A DNA stretch of 64,000 nucleotides, from positions 1 through 64,000 of the forward strand of contig JBPCNX010000098.1 in NCBI GenBank assembly GCA_051000815.1. The letters run 5' to 3'. The notes under the pieces were generated by a model. That model did not search any database. It saw only the letters and a program-made list of their open reading frames with translations, and was not told the DNA's origin. The translations under genes were made by a program, and so were the position numbers. Origin of the DNA: PSRF01 sp051000815 (GTDB lineage: Bacteria; Acidobacteriota; Blastocatellia; Pyrinomonadales; Pyrinomonadaceae). Positions 59,465 through 64,000 of the stretch are shown piece by piece (position 1 is the first letter of the stretch; every line of letters begins with the position of its first letter).

Positions 59465-60432
59465 TAATCTTTTCCGCCTGCACCCTCCAGGATCGCAGCG
59501 AGTGCCTCCGGATCCATATTTCCCCCTGAAAGAATGACTCCAACGCGTCTTGTTCCCACGGGTAGTTTGCCAGTCATGACCGCTGCCGCCGCCGCTGCAC
59601 CCGATGGCTCCACCATCAGCTTCATACGGAAAAGTAAGAATTTGATCGTCTCGAGGATCTCTGTGTCCGAGACTGTCAAAACATCCTCGGCATGCTGCTG
59701 CAAAATAGGGAACGTTAAGGCGCCGGGCGATTGCACGCGTAAACCGTCAGCGATCGTTGGCGGGGGTGGAATCGAAACACGCGCTCCCTTATGGAACGAC
59801 TGTCTTGTGTCGTCCCCCGTTTCGGGTTCAACCGCGAAACAGCGAATGTCAGGGTTGATTCCTTTCGCAGCCGCGCTTACCCCCGCAAAAAGACCACCGC
59901 CGCTACAAGGCGCCAAAACGCAATCCAGATCGGGGACATCTTCCAGCAATTCCAACCCGCAGGTTCCCTGACCAGCCATGACCAAATAGTCGTCATAGGG
60001 GGGAACCATTACGAGCCCGTCCCGCTCGGCAAGCTCAAACGCGACGGCTTCGCGGTCCTGCTTTTGACGATCGTAGAAAACTATCTCCGCGCCATATTCC
60101 CATGTCGCGGCAACCTTCGCCTTCGGAGCATCATCCGGCATCGCCACCACTGCGCGTACGCCCGCCTCGCGAGCAGCCACCGCGACAGCCTGCGCGTGAT
60201 TCCCAGAAGAAAATGCCACAACTCCGCTTCGTTTTTCCTGGTCAGTCAGGGAAAGAATTTTGTTGGTGGCGCCACGGATTTTGAAGGCGCCGGCGCGTTG
60301 CAGGTTTTCGCACTTAAAGAAAACCTCTTTACCGGAAACCTTGTTAAATGAACGTGAAGTTACGACCGGCGTGCGATGGATCTGTGAGCCGATTCGCGCT
60401 GCAGCGTCTGTGATCAATTCGAGTGTAAGCAT
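59461..60432 (-). CDS. Threonine/serine dehydratase (PLP, beta family)
   Basis: 323 aa. PLP-binding Lys51 in RAGAFKIRGATNKIL, FSSGNHAQAVAVAAREAGVR, APCSGGGLFAGVSAA (phosphate loop), VEPETGDDTRQSF and VILSGGNMDPEAL. The length without an ACT domain fits the short catabolic threonine ammonia-lyase/serine dehydratase or serine racemase group. It produces 2-oxobutanoate or pyruvate plus ammonia. It sits between lipA and lipB, which is not a usual order. Its last codons meet the right arm of the repeat. Confidence 0.9.
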   Translation of the reverse strand: MLTLELITDAAARIGSQIHRTPVVTSRSFNKVSGKEVFFKCENLQRAGAFKIRGATNKILSLTDQEKRSGVVAFSSGNHAQAVAVAAREAGVRAVVAMPDDAPKAKVAATWEYGAEIVFYDRQKQDREAVAFELAERDGLVMVPPYDDYLVMAGQGTCGLELLEDVPDLDCVLAPCSGGGLFAGVSAAAKGINPDIRCFAVEPETGDDTRQSFHKGARVSIPPPPTIADGLRVQSPGALTFPILQQHAEDVLTVSDTEILETIKFLLFRMKLMVEPSGAAAAAAVMTGKLPVGTRRVGVILSGGNMDPEALAAILEGAGGKDY

Positions 60433-60483
60433 TGGCTGAATTTAGGAATGACAAAAGGCGCCAAGGTGGCTGGAACATCCGAT

Positions 60484-61161
60484 CTATCTTTTTACAGCCT
60501 CCTGATAATTAACTTCCTGCGGCTTGCTCTGAAACACTTCCCCGAAATGAGTGATTATGCACTCTTCCACCTCGGCGAGCGGAAGCTCGCGGCCCAACAG
60601 CTCCTGCATGGAAGTAACCGGCTCGCCTTCGCAGGCGATGATTAGATCGAAATAACTGAGATCCGTATTCACGTTCAAAGCGAAACCGTGGGTCGTAACC
60701 CAGCGCGCAATATGCACTCCGATAGCGGCAACCTTCCCGCGCGCAGTGTGTACACCCGTAAGGCCATCGATGCGAAAAGCTTCAATTTCAAACTCAGCCA
60801 TCGTGCGGATCAGGACCTCTTCCAGGTCTCGTACGAAACGATGCACATCCTCTCGATCTGTGCTGAGATTGATAATCGGGTACCCCACCATCTGTCCCGG
60901 GCCGTGATAGGTGATTTTGCCGCCTCGATTTGTTTCAAACACTGTCACACCTCGCGCAGCCAGTGTCGCAGCGGGCGATATAATGCCTGCATTGTCACCG
61001 CGTCGTCCGATTGTCAGAGTGTGCGGGTGTTCGAGCAGCAGGAGGGTATCAGGGACTGAGCGATCCTGGACCGCGCGCTCGATTTCTTTTTGCAGCGCGA
61101 GCGCGGCCTCGTATCCCATGCGGCCCAGCCGCGCCACCTGCAGTTCCTTTTCCATCAACAT
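60484..61161 (-). CDS. lipB: Octanoyl-[acyl-carrier] : protein transferase
   Basis: 225 aa. LLLEHPHTLTIGRRGDNAGI, FETNRGGKITYHGPGQMVGY, Lys143 in RGKVAAIGVHIARWVTTHGF and Cys177 in LSYFDLIIACEGEP, the catalytic pair of LipB. It moves octanoate from ACP to lipoyl domains, the step before LipA. LipA and LipB in one region, though with the dehydratase between them, support a lipoate-synthesis locus. The start ATG 61161 (MLMEKELQV) is standard. Confidence 0.95.
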   Translation of the reverse strand: MLMEKELQVARLGRMGYEAALALQKEIERAVQDRSVPDTLLLLEHPHTLTIGRRGDNAGIISPAATLAARGVTVFETNRGGKITYHGPGQMVGYPIINLSTDREDVHRFVRDLEEVLIRTMAEFEIEAFRIDGLTGVHTARGKVAAIGVHIARWVTTHGFALNVNTDLSYFDLIIACEGEPVTSMQELLGRELPLAEVEECIITHFGEVFQSKPQEVNYQEAVKR

Positions 61162-61363
61162 CGCGAGTCGAATGCAACCATCGAGCGGTTGGTAGCGTCA
61201 TTCTAACATTGATCGCAATTGCAATTGTTCCAGAACCTTAGGCTCCCGGCACGGCCATGGACGGACGCCTCTACAGCACTGGCTTGACTGACGTTGGCAC
61301 GAAGAATACCTTGGAACTCTGCAGAGACAATCAGATCCAACTGAACCATAGGAGAATTGCATC

Positions 61364-61876
61364 TTGAAACGAACCATCACGCTCTTCCTTGCGGCAATGA
61401 TCATGTTGCCAGTAACCACACTCGCACAATCACGATCCCGAAGCGCGAAGCCTCCGATTCGACCCACGACTACATCCCTGGACGATAAAAGACGGGCTGG
61501 CGCCGGTAGGGTTGCCGAACAGATCAAAACCTTAACGCGGTTTATCTATTTGCTTGGCGGCGTGGCCAAGGGCCTCGAAGGCGTAGACGACGCAGTCCGC
61601 CGCAATGAAGCATCGCCGGCCATTCTGGAGCAGGCAAAAAGAAACAAGCTGACGGTGCGAACGAGTATTCAAGGTGTTCGGGATGGTCTTGACCGGTTGG
61701 AGTCTGAGTTTAGCTCGACTCCCGAATTGCGGCGTTACTACACAAGACTTGCAGGCGTGGCGGCAGGTGCGGCTTCAGCAGATGAGCAGGCGGCAGCGAA
61801 TCAGTTTGATCGGGCGGGGAGAAGTTTGCTCGACGTGGTTAATCGCCTTACTGATGTGCTCCTGGAAATGCGTTAG
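61364..61876 (+). CDS. Exported helical protein of unknown function
   Basis: 170 aa from TTG 61364 with AGGAGA upstream. Signal peptide MKRTITLFLAAMIMLPVTTL ends near LAQS. The rest is helical: RVAEQIKTLTRFIYLLGGVA, KGLEGVDDAVRRNEASPAIL, GVRDGLDRLESEFSSTPELR and QFDRAGRSLLDVVNRLTDVL. The regular heptad-like pattern suggests a coiled coil or helical bundle outside the membrane. No family recognised. A word-type repeat begins 9 nt after the stop. Confidence 0.75.
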   Translation: MKRTITLFLAAMIMLPVTTLAQSRSRSAKPPIRPTTTSLDDKRRAGAGRVAEQIKTLTRFIYLLGGVAKGLEGVDDAVRRNEASPAILEQAKRNKLTVRTSIQGVRDGLDRLESEFSSTPELRRYYTRLAGVAAGAASADEQAAANQFDRAGRSLLDVVNRLTDVLLEMR

Positions 61877-61884
61877 AGAAGAGC

Positions 61885-62018
61885 AAGGATGAAGGATGAA
61901 GGATGAAGGATGAAAGAGTCTCGCCGCAGCTCCACAGTCGCATTGAAGAGATCTCGAAAGCCCTAAAGCATAAATTTTAATAACATGTCTTCCTTTTCAT
62001 CCTTCATCCTTTCTCCTT
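61885..62018. repeat. Word-type inverted repeat, AAGGATG words
   Basis: The left arm (61885-61916) holds four GGATGAA words and the right arm (61993-62018) has the reverse TTCATCC words. The right arm encodes the C-terminus of the VWA gene (KEKG and stop). The same word is at 11285. Confidence 0.88.
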
Positions 62019-63146
62019 CGGGTAATAGCCCTGGCGAGCACGGACGCGCGGCTCCGGGCGCGAAGGCAGGGTGACTTTGATACTGCGAAACTGCCCACCC
62101 GTTTGAGAATTTGAGTAGTACTGCAATAGATACTGCCCTCTGAGCTCCGCCGCTATTTCGTTAAAGACCCGCTCAAGATCCTTTTCTCCGTCCGGCACGA
62201 ACGCATTGCCACCCGTGGAGTCGGCAACCGCTTGCATAGCAGCCTGGGCGCGCGTGCTGATTGAATTTAGTCTTACTGAGGGTCCACCGGGATTGATCGA
62301 GTAGAAGGCGGCATCCGCCTGCTGCACAGCCTTCTGCACTTCGAGCACTGCTCGCGCACGGCGCGAATCCAAACTTCGCTTCGCAGCTGCGGGTGTTACT
62401 TCCCCTCTTTGATGAGCGCGAGCTTCAGCCGTTGTCAGGTCTTTGACAAGATTGCTGAAGTTATCGTCACCATCAGAGATCACCAGAATCACGCGACGGT
62501 GACGCTCTTCCGACTTTTCCACAAGGTACTTCGCCGCCGCTGCTACGGTGTCGTAAAACGCGGTAGGGACAGGAGCCGTCGCGGCCGGAATCATTTGCAG
62601 TCTTGCTGCAGCACTATCCGCCGACGCTAAGGGCGTAACCACTATCGGCCGATCTGCGATAGTAAAAATTGCCGCTCGATCGGTAGGTTTCATCACCTGG
62701 CGCAGGAAGCTGGCCGCCGCTTTTTGCTGAAATTGGAAGAAGCCCTTTTGGCTGACACTGCTGGAAATATCAAAAAGAATCGCAATGTCCAACGGCACCT
62801 GATCAGGATTGCCAAGATCGGTAAGCTGTTGCTCGCGACCTTGCTCCTCGACTCGAAAATCGGTGACCTGCAAACCCAGCACAGGCTGACTGTTGCTATC
62901 GACAACAGAAACCGGAACCATTACCAGATTCGAGCTGACGCGAATGACGTCGACGTCTTCGTCCTTAGGTGGCGGAACCGGAGTGGGTGTGGGGGTAGGT
63001 TTTAATCTTGGTGGCGACGGAGGTGGCGGCAGGTCTTTCAACCTCTGGGCAGCTGCCGGCTTAATCTCGCCGAGGGCATAGAAAAAAATAGCCAGCACTG
63101 CCAAAAGCAGCACTGGCCGTAAATGTTTTCCGAAACCTATGTTCAT
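62004..63146 (-). CDS. Exported VWA protein, acidobacterial VWFA-related type
   Basis: 380 aa from ATG 63146 (MNIGFGKHLRPVLLLAVLAI). ATG 63161 is an alternative. After the signal come a Pro-rich linker (PPPPSPPRLKPTPTPTPVPP) and the diagnostic RVSSNLVMVPVSVVDSNSQP, GLQVTDFRVEEQGREQQL segment of TIGR03436. The VWA domain has the MIDAS start ILFDISSSVSQKGFFQFQQK and ILVISDGDDNFSNLVKDLTT. The C-terminal QYLLQYYSNSQTGGQFRSIK, RVRARQGYYPKEKG is also typical. It probably binds surface ligands. It strongly supports an acidobacterial origin. Confidence 0.94.
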   Translation of the reverse strand: MNIGFGKHLRPVLLLAVLAIFFYALGEIKPAAAQRLKDLPPPPSPPRLKPTPTPTPVPPPKDEDVDVIRVSSNLVMVPVSVVDSNSQPVLGLQVTDFRVEEQGREQQLTDLGNPDQVPLDIAILFDISSSVSQKGFFQFQQKAAASFLRQVMKPTDRAAIFTIADRPIVVTPLASADSAAARLQMIPAATAPVPTAFYDTVAAAAKYLVEKSEERHRRVILVISDGDDNFSNLVKDLTTAEARAHQRGEVTPAAAKRSLDSRRARAVLEVQKAVQQADAAFYSINPGGPSVRLNSISTRAQAAMQAVADSTGGNAFVPDGEKDLERVFNEIAAELRGQYLLQYYSNSQTGGQFRSIKVTLPSRPEPRVRARQGYYPKEKG

Positions 63147-63282
63147 TCTGCCAATCCTCATGCCGCCGGTTGCTGGCCAGAGCATGATACTTCAATTAGT
63201 CGTGTCCGACGGCATGATTCATGGCAACTATGACTGGCGATGAGAGATGAAAGTTGCATCTCCCATCACAGTTAGGTTCAAA

Positions 63283-64000
63283 CTAATTACCGGTTCCACT
63301 ACTCATTGTTGGGGCTGACTGGATCAGACCCTTGTTAACCAGCAGCTTCACTTCGACCCGCCGGTTCTGCGCGCGACCATCACGAGAAGTATTCTCTGCC
63401 ACCGGATTCGTTTCGCCGTAACCATAAGGCGTCACGATGCGGCGCAGTGGAATGTTGTGATTCTCGATCAGGTAACGAATAACCGTATCGGCACGACGCT
63501 GGCTTAGCGCACGATTGCGATTTACGCTTCCCGTAGCATCGGCAAACCCGGATATCTCGAGCACGTAGCCCTTTGAATTCAGCGCCTTGGTGGCCACTTC
63601 ATCGAGCTTCGCCTTTGAGTCGGCGGAGAGCACCGAGCTGCCCGTGCGGAAGTTTACGGCCGCGACGGTTTGTGGCTCATAGTCGTCAAGTGCCGAGATG
63701 CGATCGTTGGTCGCGTTCACGCCGGCCACCGCTGAATCCGCAGTTTCCTGCGCTGCCTTCGCGCCGCCCTTGGCGGTATTGGCTACCGCAGCCAACTCAT
63801 CGAGCTGGCCGGAAAGTCGCTGAGCATTCTGTTCCACCTGGCTGAGCTTCGTCTCGGTTGTAGTAGCACGATCTTCGAGCGGCGCCGCGCGCGATTCGAC
63901 AGCGCGAGCAACTCTGAGATCAGATTCGTTAAATTTTACCTTGTCGGCAATAAGTTGGCCCGAGGCATCGCCTCGACCTTCAACTTCCAGGTTCAGACCG
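63283..64000 (-). CDS. OmpA-family protein with DUF5666-like part, N-terminus beyond window
   Basis: The frame is open from the right window edge to TAA at 63283-63285, so the 5' part is missing. Entering residues GLNLEVEGRGDASGQLIADK and VKF resemble the repeat unit of DUF5666 proteins. A heptad-like linker follows (RVARAVESRAAPLEDRATTT, VEQNAQRLSGQLDELAAVAN). The C-terminal OmpA domain contains QTVAAVNFRTGSSVLSADSK, LEISGFADATGSVNRNRALS, QRRADTVIRYL and YGETNPVAENTSRDGRAQNR. The domain anchors outer membrane to peptidoglycan. Confidence 0.9.
   Translation of the reverse strand, partial: GLNLEVEGRGDASGQLIADKVKFNESDLRVARAVESRAAPLEDRATTTETKLSQVEQNAQRLSGQLDELAAVANTAKGGAKAAQETADSAVAGVNATNDRISALDDYEPQTVAAVNFRTGSSVLSADSKAKLDEVATKALNSKGYVLEISGFADATGSVNRNRALSQRRADTVIRYLIENHNIPLRRIVTPYGYGETNPVAENTSRDGRAQNRRVEVKLLVNKGLIQSAPTMSSGTGN

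Overview
The window looks like chromosomal DNA of a soil-type acidobacterium, probably class Blastocatellia and near the Pyrinomonadaceae. This is inferred from gene content, not from a marker gene. The evidence is a VWA protein of the VWFA-related acidobacterial type (62004-63146), two large Ser/Thr kinases with TPR tails (24083-26815 and 29566-32082), a TIGR02999-like sigma factor overlapping one of them, many secreted proteins with Pro-Thr linkers, and moderate GC. There is no prophage structural module, no CRISPR array and no complete transposase.

Layout. 1-2216 is a large secreted protein on the minus strand that runs off the window. 2458-8497 is a stress-type regulon: an ECF42-like sigma factor diverges from three YCII/DGPF proteins, VOC proteins, two DoxX-like membrane proteins, DUF1801 and DUF1428. 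Three near-identical promoter-like sites (TGTCGA, 17 nt, CGACTTA) precede the first, second and third intact transcription blocks. Two genes in the middle of this regulon are broken. 8640-20112 holds an exonuclease, a cation/proton antiporter, a DapB-family protein without the usual catalytic His, a PQQ-like propeller protein, an M20 peptidase, an O-antigen-ligase-like protein with a PDZ-like insert, and a flavin reductase. 20650-33546 holds a tetR-fadD fatty-acid operon with a FadR-like operator, a sigma/kinase pair, a second kinase and rtcB. 34378-36067 is a low-GC patch with a DUF5131 (three-Cys) protein and a frameshifted TcmP partner beside a tRNA-Ser. 36359-54186 is mostly housekeeping: nadE, ttcA, bactofilin, a HEAT-cyclophilin fusion, an M1-like pseudo-peptidase, a perR/peroxiredoxin/thioredoxin-like operon with a PerR box, and a 5'-nucleotidase. 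54404-64000 has a receiver protein, a GT-C-like membrane protein, the lipoate genes lipA and lipB, a threonine dehydratase, the VWA protein and the C-terminal part of an OmpA protein that enters from the right edge.

The most unusual overall feature lies between the genes. More than a dozen intergenic spaces carry inverted-repeat elements whose arms are made of short near-tandem words, with different words at different sites. Some words recur at two or more distant sites. Several elements run into the 3' ends of genes and seem to have added C-terminal tails, for example in NadE, the O-antigen-ligase-like protein and the VWA protein. A separate family of small perfect hairpins recurs at several places.

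Four probable lesions (4775, 5170, about 35375, possibly 11877) could be real gene decay or residual assembly errors. The sequence alone cannot decide this. All GC values were counted by hand over the stated lines.
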